A stretch of 6,372 nt of DNA from Flavobacteriales bacterium (GTDB lineage: Bacteria; Bacteroidota; Bacteroidia; Flavobacteriales_D; Parvicellaceae). Shown here piece after piece: positions 1-5,697 of the stretch (position 1 is the first letter of the stretch; every line of letters begins with the position of its first letter). The position numbers were made by a program, and so were the translations under genes. The notes under the pieces are model-generated. The model did no database searches. It saw nothing but the letters and a program-made list of their open reading frames with translations, and had not been told where the DNA came from. The DNA lies in assembly GCA_027047735.1 (NCBI GenBank), contig JALTUD010000275.1:1-6372 (forward strand), read 5' to 3'.

Positions 1-53
1 AATTAATGTTTTTTGTTCTAATATTTATTCAATCGGTTTATCTTTTATTGTTT

Positions 54-193
54 GGGCGTTCCCCTTTTTTGCAAAAGACACATATCGCTTCGCTAAACGT
101 GTCTTTTGCAAAAAAGGGTCGGGCTATCCGCTATATCTTTTGGTTTGCATAAAGCAAACAAACCAAAAGGATGCCGCTCCTATCCCTAACGTG
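54..193. repeat. Flavobacterial-type intergenic repeat with two strong hairpins
   Basis: The unit opens with GGGCGTTCCC, passes through GGGTCGGGCTATCCGCTATA (116-135), and closes with GCCGCTCCTATCCCTAACG (173-191). From memory, this framework recurs in intergenic DNA of many flavobacterial genomes with variable inserts between the fixed blocks; I cannot search to confirm it. Here the inserts are hairpins. The first pairs 62-81 perfectly with 99-118 (20 bp, loop 82-98). The second pairs 137-147 with 159-169 (11 bp) around an A-rich loop. The last block doubles as the left end of the fold-back at 181-342, so the two units may be one composite element. Confidence 0.6.
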
Positions 194-342
194 GAATGAA
201 ATAAGTGCAAGAAAGTGGAATTTGTTGTTCTCAGACGATGAATATTTTCTTTGCATAGCCCCAGCTATGGAAATAAAATATGAAGAAGTATGAGGGCGAC
301 AAAACCGCTTTATGTGCTTACTTTCATTTCACGTTAGGGATA
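181..342. repeat. 162-base fold-back (imperfect palindrome), loop CCCA
   Basis: The left arm (181-259) and right arm (264-342) are each 79 bases and pair along nearly their whole length around the four-base loop 260-263. The outer end is almost perfect: 181-193 pairs with 330-342, followed by a G-T pair (194 with 329) and seven more pairs. The inner end is also strong: 242-248 with 275-281, and CATAGC/GCTATG at the tip. By hand alignment I find seven G-T wobbles on the plus strand and no C-A mismatches, so the plus strand folds better than the minus strand. It could be a non-autonomous mobile repeat or a structured RNA. No promoter or associated protein gene is visible. Confidence 0.65.
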
Positions 343-354
343 CAATCCCTAACG
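332..354. repeat. Short perfect hairpin overlapping the end of the 181-342 fold-back
   Basis: Bases 332-341 (CGTTAGGGAT) pair perfectly with 345-354 (ATCCCTAACG) around the loop ACA. The same ATCCCTAACG block is also at 182-191. The segment 332-341 can therefore pair either with the distant left arm of the fold-back or with its immediate neighbour, which makes two mutually exclusive folds possible. Confidence 0.7.
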
Positions 355-413
355 CAAAAACACGCACATCCCAACAAAACAAACTTCTTGCCAATTTCTA
401 ATTACCTATATTT

Positions 414-593
414 AACCTTAAATCCGCAAGTGAACTTCTATTCCAAAGCCAAACTCCGCATCATTATTGGCAATGCTCGTTTTTCGATACTCACCGTAGC
501 TATGGCTACGTTTGCGTGTCTCAAAACTGTGCTAGACCAATACTAATGCGTATTTTGACTTTTCATAACGAAATCACTTGCGGATTTAAGGTT
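414..593. repeat. 180-base fold-back with 20-bp perfect terminal inverted repeats, running into the channel gene
   Basis: The terminal inverted repeats are AACCTTAAATCCGCAAGTGA (414-433) and its exact complement at 574-593. The interior continues as an imperfect palindrome in the same register, for example 457-461 with 546-550 and 465-470 with 537-542. It ends in a tip hairpin, CGTAGC (495-500) with GCTACG (505-510), loop TATG. Unlike the 181-342 fold-back, its mismatches show no strand preference (roughly equal G-T and C-A). It looks like a MITE-like or fold-back repeat. Its right terminus lies inside the 3' end of the mechanosensitive channel gene and encodes that protein's last residues. 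Confidence 0.7.
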
Positions 594-1838
594 TAAACTC
601 AATGCAGAAGAAATATCTGTTCCTGTCGGATACTGAAATACTTCCAATTCAAAAGCGGGGACAACGGAAAGTAAATGATCAAAAATATCGGCGATGATAG
701 CTTCGTAAATTACCCATTCTTTTCGTGTACTGAAAGCATAAATTTCAATCGGCAATCCTTTTTCCGAAGGGGCTAATTGTCGTACCATACAAGTCAACTC
801 TTTACTAATGTTTGGGTTTTCTTGCAAGTACAACTCTACGTATTTTCTAAACACACCTACATTGGTCAAACTTCTTCCGTTGGGTGCTTTGGAATTATCT
901 AAATTTCGCTCTTTATTGTACCGCTCAATCTCTTGTTGTTTTTCCTCAATATAAGGTTTTAAAAGTTTAATATTTTTCAGTTCTTCCAACAATTGATTAT
1001 CGCAAAAACGTACGGTGCTTATTTTTACATTCATTGCCCTTTTTATCCGCCTTCCTTTTGATTCTTCCATTCCTCTCCAATTCTTAAAAGAATCAGAAAT
1101 CATAGAATAAGTGGGAATGGTAGTAATGGTTAAATCAAAATTTCTGACTTTTATCGTCGCCAGATTAATTTCTATTACCGTCCCGTCGGCTCCGTACTTG
1201 CTCATCGTTATCCAATCGCCTATACGAACCATATCGTTTGCCGCTAATTGTATACTGCCAATAAATCCTAAAATCGTGTCTTTAAAAATCAACAATAAAA
1301 TAGCAGACATTGCTCCCATTGCCGTTAGGAAAAACATCGGTGTTTTACCCGTTAACACCGAAAAGATAACAATACCAAAGAAAGTATATACGATGATCTT
1401 TGCCAACTGAAAATAACTTTGCAAAGGCTTGTCCTTATACCTCGGCTTGGTTTCCAGCATCTTATGAAAAGCATTCAAAAAGGAAATAATCACTCTCAGA
1501 AAAGCAATTGCCAAAACTGCTTCCAAAATTGAATTTAAAACGGGAATCATCCCTTTGTAATGATTCAAAATGGAATTTACCGAATACAAAACTATGGTTA
1601 TCGGCAATAATCCTGATAACTTTTTAAAGAATCGTTCTTGCACTAAAACATCATCCCATTTCGTATGTGTACGCTCCGCAAAACGATGAACTTTATTTAA
1701 GATAATTGTTTTACTGACCCAATAAACAATAAAAGAAAGGGCAACAATTAAAGTTAAATGTATCAACGTTACCAAAACATCATTTTCTGTATAAGAAAGG
1801 TTTACTTTGTTTAATAATTCTACAATTATTTTTTTCAT
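543..1838 (-). CDS. YbdG-type MscS-family mechanosensitive ion channel
   Basis: This 431-residue inner-membrane channel should open under membrane tension and release solutes during osmotic downshock. About five hydrophobic segments are visible, near residues 21-46, 75-91, 100-124, 142-164 and 167-199. The last is the pore-lining helix. It leads into the MscS beta-domain, with RIGDWI (205-210), YGADGTVIEI (215-224) and TIPTYSMISDSFKNWRGM (240-257), strongly typical of the YbdG branch. A soluble C-terminal domain follows (about 260-410), as in other YbdG proteins. The family normally ends soon after the P-T-G block (404-406). Residues 416-431 (NLKSASDFVMKSQNTH) and the TAG stop lie within the fold-back repeat and look like an acquired tail. 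The ATG lies 6 bases after the rnr stop, so the gene is probably co-transcribed with rnr. Family assignment is firm; gating behaviour and ion preference are not readable. Confidence 0.92.
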   Translation of the reverse strand: MKKIIVELLNKVNLSYTENDVLVTLIHLTLIVALSFIVYWVSKTIILNKVHRFAERTHTKWDDVLVQERFFKKLSGLLPITIVLYSVNSILNHYKGMIPVLNSILEAVLAIAFLRVIISFLNAFHKMLETKPRYKDKPLQSYFQLAKIIVYTFFGIVIFSVLTGKTPMFFLTAMGAMSAILLLIFKDTILGFIGSIQLAANDMVRIGDWITMSKYGADGTVIEINLATIKVRNFDLTITTIPTYSMISDSFKNWRGMEESKGRRIKRAMNVKISTVRFCDNQLLEELKNIKLLKPYIEEKQQEIERYNKERNLDNSKAPNGRSLTNVGVFRKYVELYLQENPNISKELTCMVRQLAPSEKGLPIEIYAFSTRKEWVIYEAIIADIFDHLLSVVPAFELEVFQYPTGTDISSALSLNLKSASDFVMKSQNTH

Positions 1839-1844
1839 ATAAAA

Positions 1845-4001
1845 TTATTCTTCTGCAAGTTCTAAATCAATTTGTTTTTTCACTAAATCCACATTTTTCA
1901 CCTTAACAGTTACGGATTGTCCCAAATGAAATTTCGGTTCGTTTTGATGCGACTCCAATTGTTTTGTTTTTTGATTCACAAAATACGAACCGTCTTCTAT
2001 TGTTCGAACATGCACTAAACCTTCACATTTGGTTTCGCTCAATTCCACAAAAATTCCCCAATCGGTAACTCCCGTAATTTTACCATGATAAACATTTCCG
2101 ATTTTATCACTCATATACTTTACTTGCATATATTTTATGGAAGCTCTTTCCGCATTGGTTGCCTCTTTTTCGGTAGCCGATATGTGTTTACACTTATCTT
2201 CCAATCCGTCAGTTTTTGATTGTTTCTTCGACAGCTTATCAAAAAGCAAACGATGCACCAACAAATCGGCATACCTCCTAATCGGCGACGTAAAGTGCGT
2301 ATAATATTTAAACGCCAATCCGTAGTGTCCGATATTTTCGGTTGTATATATTGCCTTTGACATAGAGCGAATAACCATAGGTCCTATAATATGTAATTCA
2401 TCCGCTTTCTTTGCTTTTTCCATGACTTGATTCAAGGCGTAAGAAATCGGTTTGTTTTTTACTTCTTTTATTTCGTAACCGAACTCTTTTAAAAAGATTT
2501 TTAAATCGGCAATCTTTTCCGGATCCGGTTCGTCGTGGCAACGATACACAAAAGGAATTATTTTTTTATTCGGTGCAGGTTCTCCGACAAAAGTTGCTAC
2601 TCTTTTGTTTGCCAACAACATAAATTCTTCTATCAGCTTGTTAGCGTCTTTCGATACTTTCAGCGTTATTCCCTGTGGATTGCCGTCTTCGTCCAAAACA
2701 AAACGAACTTCTTGGCTCTCAACGTTCAAAGCCCCTTTTTCCAATCGTTCATTTCTGAGCGTTTTTGCTAAAGCATCCATTTCGCGAATAACAGGCGAAA
2801 AAACTTCATCTTCGGCTCTTCCTTCTATGATTTCTTGAGCTTGTTCGTAAGCAAAACGTTTATCGGAATGAATAATCGTCTTTCCAAACCACTCTTTTTT
2901 TATCCGTGCATTTTTATCTAATTCAAAAACTGCTGAAAAGGTAAGTTTAGTTTCATTAGGTCGCAAAGAACATAATTGATTGGAAAGTACTTCGGGCAAC
3001 ATCGGGATAACTCTATCCACCAAATAAACAGAGTTACCTCTGTTATAGGCTTCCATATCAAGAGCTGTATTGGGTTGCACATAATGACTTACATCGGCTA
3101 TATGTACTCCTATTTCTACATTCCCGTTTTCTAATTTCCTGTACGACAAAGCATCATCAAAGTCTTTTGCATCTGCGGGGTCAATCGTAAAGGTTAATAC
3201 ATCTCTGAAATCTCTTCTGTTTTTTACCTCTTTGTCGTAATCCTCTTCTTTAATTGCTTCAGACTCCTTAATAACATTATCCGGAAATTTATATGGAAAT
3301 CCAAATTCCGAAAGAATAGAGTTCATTTCCACATCAATATTACCCGGCATCCCCAATCGTTCGACCACTGCACCTAAAGGACTTTTTGATTTTCCCGGCC
3401 ACGAAAGTAATTTCACTTTTACTTTCTCTCCATCCTTTGCTCCGTTCAAGTGTCCTCGTTCTATATAAAAATCAACAGGCATATTTTTATCGTCAGGACG
3501 AATAAAAACTGCATTTTTGGACTTCTCTACCGTACCGATAAACTCTGTTTTATTCCTGTCTAGCACCTCAATGACCTTCCCTTCCAATTTTCCTTTTCGG
3601 GAATGCAGGGATACTTTTACAGTATCTTTCTGAAAGGCTTTACCGGTATTTGAAGGATGGATAAAAATATCGTTATCGAAACCATCTACTATTAAGTAGC
3701 CGGCACCCCTTGCGTTAAAATCAATTTTACCTGTTACTTCTCTTTGTTCCTCTTCTTTATGATTATTTGCCGTAGTATATTTACCGTTACCAATATGTTT
3801 AATCCATTCCAAGGCTTCCATTTCTCTCAAAATCTCATTCATCAACTTTCGTTCACTTCCGGAAGCTAAGCCTAATTTTTCGGCAATTTCTTTGTAATTA
3901 AATGATTTACCGGGATTTTTATCAAATATATTGATAGCTTTTTGTGTTATTTTTTTCTTTAAAGTAGCTCTCGGCTTTCTTTTTTTTCTTTTGTTACTCA
4001 T
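1845..4001 (-). CDS. rnr: Ribonuclease R (3'-5' exoribonuclease, RNB family)
   Basis: This 718-residue enzyme is a processive, metal-dependent 3'-to-5' exoribonuclease that degrades structured RNA to nucleoside monophosphates and acts in RNA quality control. All expected domains are present. A basic N-terminus is followed by a winged-helix domain (about 16-77), two cold-shock/OB domains (about 88-147 and 152-215), the RNB catalytic domain (about 260-590) and an S1 RNA-binding domain (about 634-716). The active-site motif TIDPADAKDFDDAL carries Asp274, Asp280, Asp282 and Asp283, with the spacing of the four catalytic aspartates of RNase II/R. GVHIADVSHYV (298-308) and THFTSPIRRYADLLVHR (568-584) are further family signatures. 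There is no long lysine-rich tail after S1 as in Escherichia coli. The ATG start keeps the basic N-terminus and has a likely promoter and leader upstream. The channel gene follows 6 bases downstream. Confidence 0.97.
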   Translation of the reverse strand: MSNKRKKRKPRATLKKKITQKAINIFDKNPGKSFNYKEIAEKLGLASGSERKLMNEILREMEALEWIKHIGNGKYTTANNHKEEEQREVTGKIDFNARGAGYLIVDGFDNDIFIHPSNTGKAFQKDTVKVSLHSRKGKLEGKVIEVLDRNKTEFIGTVEKSKNAVFIRPDDKNMPVDFYIERGHLNGAKDGEKVKVKLLSWPGKSKSPLGAVVERLGMPGNIDVEMNSILSEFGFPYKFPDNVIKESEAIKEEDYDKEVKNRRDFRDVLTFTIDPADAKDFDDALSYRKLENGNVEIGVHIADVSHYVQPNTALDMEAYNRGNSVYLVDRVIPMLPEVLSNQLCSLRPNETKLTFSAVFELDKNARIKKEWFGKTIIHSDKRFAYEQAQEIIEGRAEDEVFSPVIREMDALAKTLRNERLEKGALNVESQEVRFVLDEDGNPQGITLKVSKDANKLIEEFMLLANKRVATFVGEPAPNKKIIPFVYRCHDEPDPEKIADLKIFLKEFGYEIKEVKNKPISYALNQVMEKAKKADELHIIGPMVIRSMSKAIYTTENIGHYGLAFKYYTHFTSPIRRYADLLVHRLLFDKLSKKQSKTDGLEDKCKHISATEKEATNAERASIKYMQVKYMSDKIGNVYHGKITGVTDWGIFVELSETKCEGLVHVRTIEDGSYFVNQKTKQLESHQNEPKFHLGQSVTVKVKNVDLVKKQIDLELAEE

Positions 4002-4015
4002 ATTTTAATTTTATT

Positions 4016-4048
4016 GTATTTTCTTATACCGCTTTTGTATAAGAATAC
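4016..4048 (-). promoter_or_regulatory. Hairpin in the rnr leader, just upstream of the start codon
   Basis: On the transcribed strand, the RNA from 4048 to 4037 pairs with 4029 to 4016. The stem is seven base pairs next to the loop, then a 2-base bulge, then five more pairs, with a 7-base loop (4030-4036). Its lower end is 14 bases before the rnr ATG, so it could influence ribosome access or RNA stability. The position is suggestive; a regulatory role is inference. Confidence 0.45.
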
Positions 4049-4083
4049 TATTCTCTCTCACGAAGTATTTCCTCTCTACTTAT

Positions 4084-4091
4084 CAAAGATA
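4084..4091 (-). promoter_or_regulatory. Likely rnr promoter -7 element (TATCTTTG)
   Basis: Read on the minus strand, these bases are TATCTTTG, matching the Bacteroidetes -7 consensus TAnnTTTG used by the primary sigma factor of that phylum. I see no good TTG at the expected -33 position, so the match is partial. It would give a leader of roughly 75 bases containing the 4016-4048 hairpin. Confidence 0.5.
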
Positions 4092-4185
4092 GCAATAATG
4101 TACTTATCTGAAATTAAAGTTATGTTATTTCTATGTAAACAAAAAAACAGCTTAATCTTCTTTTCTATTAAATATGTGACGGATG

Positions 4186-4295
4186 GCGGTATGAGTAGTG
4201 CGGGATTTCGAAGCATTTACCTATCAATCGGTTACTATTTTATTAAATGTACTCATGTTGAATTTACCACATCGCCCCGCATTACTTATGACCGC
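4186..4295. repeat. 19-bp inverted repeat flanking a 71-base loop, downstream of the DUF2971 gene
   Basis: Left arm 4186-4204 (GCGGT then ATGAGTAGTGCGGG) pairs with right arm 4276-4295, with one bulged G at 4290. Seventeen pairs are Watson-Crick and two are G-T on the plus strand (4198 with 4282, and 4193 with 4287). The adjacent bases on the right are GTGTTAGCAGCTGCC (4296-4310). The arrangement resembles folded recombination sites and intergenic repeats that follow accessory genes, but the integron core motif GTTRRRY is absent. I do not assign it to a known family. Confidence 0.55.
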
Positions 4296-4388
4296 GTGTT
4301 AGCAGCTGCCTTTTTTCTGTCCAAAGTAATGTTCGCCCATATTTCTATAAAGTTTGTTTTAATCGATTTAAAGTCATATGTTTTTCTG

Positions 4389-5339
4389 CTAATACAAATC
4401 TTTCAAGTCAGTAATTTTAAAATTAATATCAGAATACTTTGGGGCAATCTTATTTTTTATGTTTTGTAAATCTTTGTCAGTATAACGGTAGCCCAAAATG
4501 ATTTCTGTAATTCTAATTTTTGGAATTTCATAATCAACCCGTTGCATATTTGGTGCTAAATACATGTCGTCATTTTGGTTCATGTGACAGTTTAAAATTG
4601 GAATTTGGAAATAATATGTTTTTGCAGGTTTGTGTAATTTCGCAGGATAAGTTATAGGGTAAACCTTATTTTTATTACTATCAGTAACAGTTACTGGATT
4701 TATGTTGTCAAAGACCAATCGTATCTCACTTTCAAACTCATAGATGGGGTGCTTAATAAAGCAACAAATTTTTTCATCGAGGATTTGATTATCAATTTCT
4801 GTATTGAATTTTTTAACTGAACTAAATTTATCAATCCCATAATAGACCTCTGTTAAATGATAAAAATACCATTTCAAATTATTTTCAATTTTCAACCTTA
4901 TGATTACTCCATATCCATCACGTCCATGAAGTTTCCATAGTAGATGCTCTTTTGTTTTTTCAGCAAATATCTTAGCAAAAGAGCACATTGATAGGCAGTA
5001 TAATTCTTCTTTGGCTTTTTCTGCTGTTCCTTTAAAATTTAATTCTTTAATTGCATATTCCATTTCCAATTTATCGTCCATGTTATTCAAATTGTATAGA
5101 CGAATAAATCCAGTATTTAGAATAGAGTATAAGGTATCCAATGTTGTAAAATGAATGAAATCATTTTCAGAACTCAGATAAAAAGGAGTGTCTTTAAGTT
5201 TGTAGTTTTCCTTTGGGTGTCGCCAATAGCGATAGTTAAACTCATTTCGGTCTATTTGGTTTTGGTCTTTATATACAGTTTGACCAACCTCATAGCCCAG
5301 TTTTATTATCTCGTTTACTAAGTTGTCAGTATTATTCAC
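4389..5339 (-). CDS. DUF2971 family protein, probable accessory gene
   Basis: This is a 316-residue soluble protein with no signal peptide or membrane segment. It shows the blocks of the DUF2971 family. FIHFTTLDTLYSILNTGF (61-78) is followed by NNMDDKLE (85-92), corresponding to the family's N-D-x-x-E region. LLWKLHGRDGYGVIIRL (133-149) comes next, then KHPIYEFESEIRLVF (196-210). The biochemical role is not established to my knowledge; members often appear in variable or defence-rich regions. The H-x-T...L..IL..G block resembles the NAD-binding motif of DarT-like ADP-ribosyltransferases, but that is only a hint. The start is GTG; the in-frame stop of the preceding small gene lies 6 bases upstream, and the next Met is deep inside the conserved region. 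Hand-sampled lines are more AT-rich than in rnr or the HD gene, suggesting acquisition. A 14-base direct repeat brackets the gene. Confidence 0.8.
   Translation of the reverse strand: MNNTDNLVNEIIKLGYEVGQTVYKDQNQIDRNEFNYRYWRHPKENYKLKDTPFYLSSENDFIHFTTLDTLYSILNTGFIRLYNLNNMDDKLEMEYAIKELNFKGTAEKAKEELYCLSMCSFAKIFAEKTKEHLLWKLHGRDGYGVIIRLKIENNLKWYFYHLTEVYYGIDKFSSVKKFNTEIDNQILDEKICCFIKHPIYEFESEIRLVFDNINPVTVTDSNKNKVYPITYPAKLHKPAKTYYFQIPILNCHMNQNDDMYLAPNMQRVDYEIPKIRITEIILGYRYTDKDLQNIKNKIAPKYSDINFKITDLKDLY
4399..4412. repeat. Direct repeat, copy 1 (TCTTTCAAGTCAGT), at the 3' end of the DUF2971 gene
   Basis: This exact 14-base copy lies in the last codons of the DUF2971 gene and encodes part of its TDLKD ending on the minus strand. 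The other copy is at 5350-5363, exactly 951 bases away. A GATATTAA block (minus strand) precedes both copies at slightly different spacing. Confidence 0.85.
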
Positions 5340-5345
5340 TTTAAA

Positions 5346-5462
5346 TTATTCTTTCAAGTCAGTTTTAATATCAAAATTATAGCTAACGTACATATAAATA
5401 CAAAGCCCAAACAGCACTATAAGTAAAACCGCAAATCCACTACTCCAACATCGACTCCGCAT
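5346..5462 (-). CDS. Small single-pass membrane protein (38 residues), overlapping the lipoprotein gene
   Basis: The ATG at 5462-5460 lies inside the last codons of the lipoprotein gene (23-base overlap, different frame), and the TAA is at 5348-5346. The product begins MRSRCWSS. It then has one strongly hydrophobic stretch (about residues 9-28, with GFAVLLIVLFGLCIYMYV), and ends in a polar tail, YNFDIKTDLKE. Two arginines before the segment and none straight after predict N-in, C-out topology. The purine-rich run GAAGACGAAGAG upstream could serve as a weak ribosome-binding region, and the overlap suggests translational coupling. I do not recognise the family. The hydrophobic segment extends past the lipoprotein stop codon into otherwise unexplained DNA, so it is not a shadow of that gene. 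The DUF2971 GTG follows after 6 bases in the same frame. Confidence 0.6.
   Translation of the reverse strand: MRSRCWSSGFAVLLIVLFGLCIYMYVSYNFDIKTDLKE
5350..5363. repeat. Direct repeat, copy 2 (TCTTTCAAGTCAGT), at the 3' end of the small membrane gene
   Basis: This identical 14-base copy encodes TDLKE-region codons at the end of the small membrane protein, in the same frame as copy 1 in the DUF2971 gene. Recombination between the copies would remove the DUF2971 gene and leave the small protein ending DIKTDLKDLY with an intact stop. Confidence 0.85.
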
Positions 5463-5649
5463 CAAACTCTTCGTCTTCGGTGTCTTCTTCGCTTGCCTCC
5501 GGCATAGTGATAGAATCGTAATTGATTTGCTTCAACTCTTGATCTGCTTCTTCTGCTTTTTGAACATCCGCTTCGGTTACGGAAGAACCGCAAGAATTGA
5601 ACAAAACGATTGCGAATAAAATGATTGAGGTATTAAGTACTTTTTTCAT
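5440..5649 (-). CDS. Small acidic lipoprotein
   Basis: This 69-residue protein has a type II signal peptide: MKK, then a hydrophobic core (about 8-17), then FNSC with the acylated cysteine at position 20. The lipobox is relaxed in the way common for Bacteroidetes. The mature 50 residues are rich in Glu and Asp, especially the end (EASEEDTEDEEFDAESMLE), probably disordered and strongly negative. The acidic surface-export signal expected directly after the cysteine is not evident (GSSVTEAD), so I infer periplasmic-side anchoring rather than surface display, with low certainty. I recognise no named family. A TATATTTG promoter element lies 22 bases before the ATG, so the gene is likely transcribed independently of the HD gene, 48 bases upstream. 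The small membrane gene overlaps its 3' end. Confidence 0.85.
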   Translation of the reverse strand: MKKVLNTSIILFAIVLFNSCGSSVTEADVQKAEEADQELKQINYDSITMPEASEEDTEDEEFDAESMLE

Positions 5650-5671
5650 AATCGACTGATTTTTAGTTTTT

Positions 5672-5679
5672 CAAATATA
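5672..5679 (-). promoter_or_regulatory. Likely lipoprotein-gene promoter -7 element (TATATTTG)
   Basis: On the minus strand this reads TATATTTG, an exact fit to the Bacteroidetes TAnnTTTG -7 consensus. It sits in the 48-base gap between the HD gene and the lipoprotein gene and would give a leader of about 15-20 bases. I find no TTG at the expected -33 position. Confidence 0.55.
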
Positions 5680-5697
5680 GTTAATTTGTTTGAATCT

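Larger units (their letters stand above)
1..542. other. Gene-free repeat region downstream of the channel gene
   Basis: No reading frame here resembles a protein. A plus-strand frame (280-546) is open, but it runs through inverted repeats and has no recognisable domain. Bases 1-50 are plain AT-rich DNA in which I see nothing. From 54 onward the sequence is almost entirely repeat and hairpin units, each listed separately. Bases 361-413 show no structure. No hairpin followed by a clear T-run marks termination of the minus-strand transcript, although the large fold-back at 414-593 lies where the channel mRNA would end. Confidence 0.7.
4002..4388. other. Gene-free stretch between rnr and the DUF2971 gene
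   Basis: It contains the rnr leader hairpin and likely promoter on the minus strand, and a 19-bp inverted repeat at 4186-4295, each listed separately. A plus-strand open frame from 4014 covers most of it, but it crosses both the promoter and the inverted repeat and then runs antisense into the DUF2971 gene. It resembles no protein, so I do not annotate it. Bases 4296-4388, just after the DUF2971 stop in transcription order, contain the palindrome GCAGCTGC (4302-4309) and no clear terminator. Confidence 0.65.

Noticed and set aside
54..360. CRISPR array
   Set aside because: The repeats are inverted and unevenly spaced, with no regular direct repeat-spacer periodicity and no cas genes.
495..510. 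Intrinsic terminator for the rnr-channel transcript
   Set aside because: The hairpin CGTAGC/GCTACG has a short stem and no T-run following it on the minus strand; it is better explained as the tip of the fold-back.
280..546. Plus-strand open frame of 88 codons
   Set aside because: It runs through two fold-back repeats and antisense into the channel stop. The protein has no recognisable domain, and its composition follows the repeats.
54..593. Retron or other reverse-transcriptase-linked structured RNA
   Set aside because: The long hairpins invite the idea, but no reverse transcriptase or effector gene lies nearby; the adjacent genes are housekeeping ones.
1111..1410. Plus-strand open frame antisense to the channel gene
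   Set aside because: It lies opposite the conserved pore and beta-domain region of a clear MscS-family gene. Its hydrophobicity mirrors the membrane helices coded on the other strand.
2535..2838. Two overlapping plus-strand open frames antisense to rnr
   Set aside because: Both are opposite the conserved RNB catalytic domain and resemble no protein.
4186..4310. Integron attC site
   Set aside because: The stem is attC-like, but there is no GTTRRRY core at the cleavage end, the outer boxes are not complementary, and no integrase is seen.
4014..4469. Plus-strand open frame of 151 codons across the rnr-DUF2971 gap
   Set aside because: It crosses the likely rnr promoter and the 4186-4295 inverted repeat and continues antisense into the DUF2971 gene. 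The translation shows no family features.
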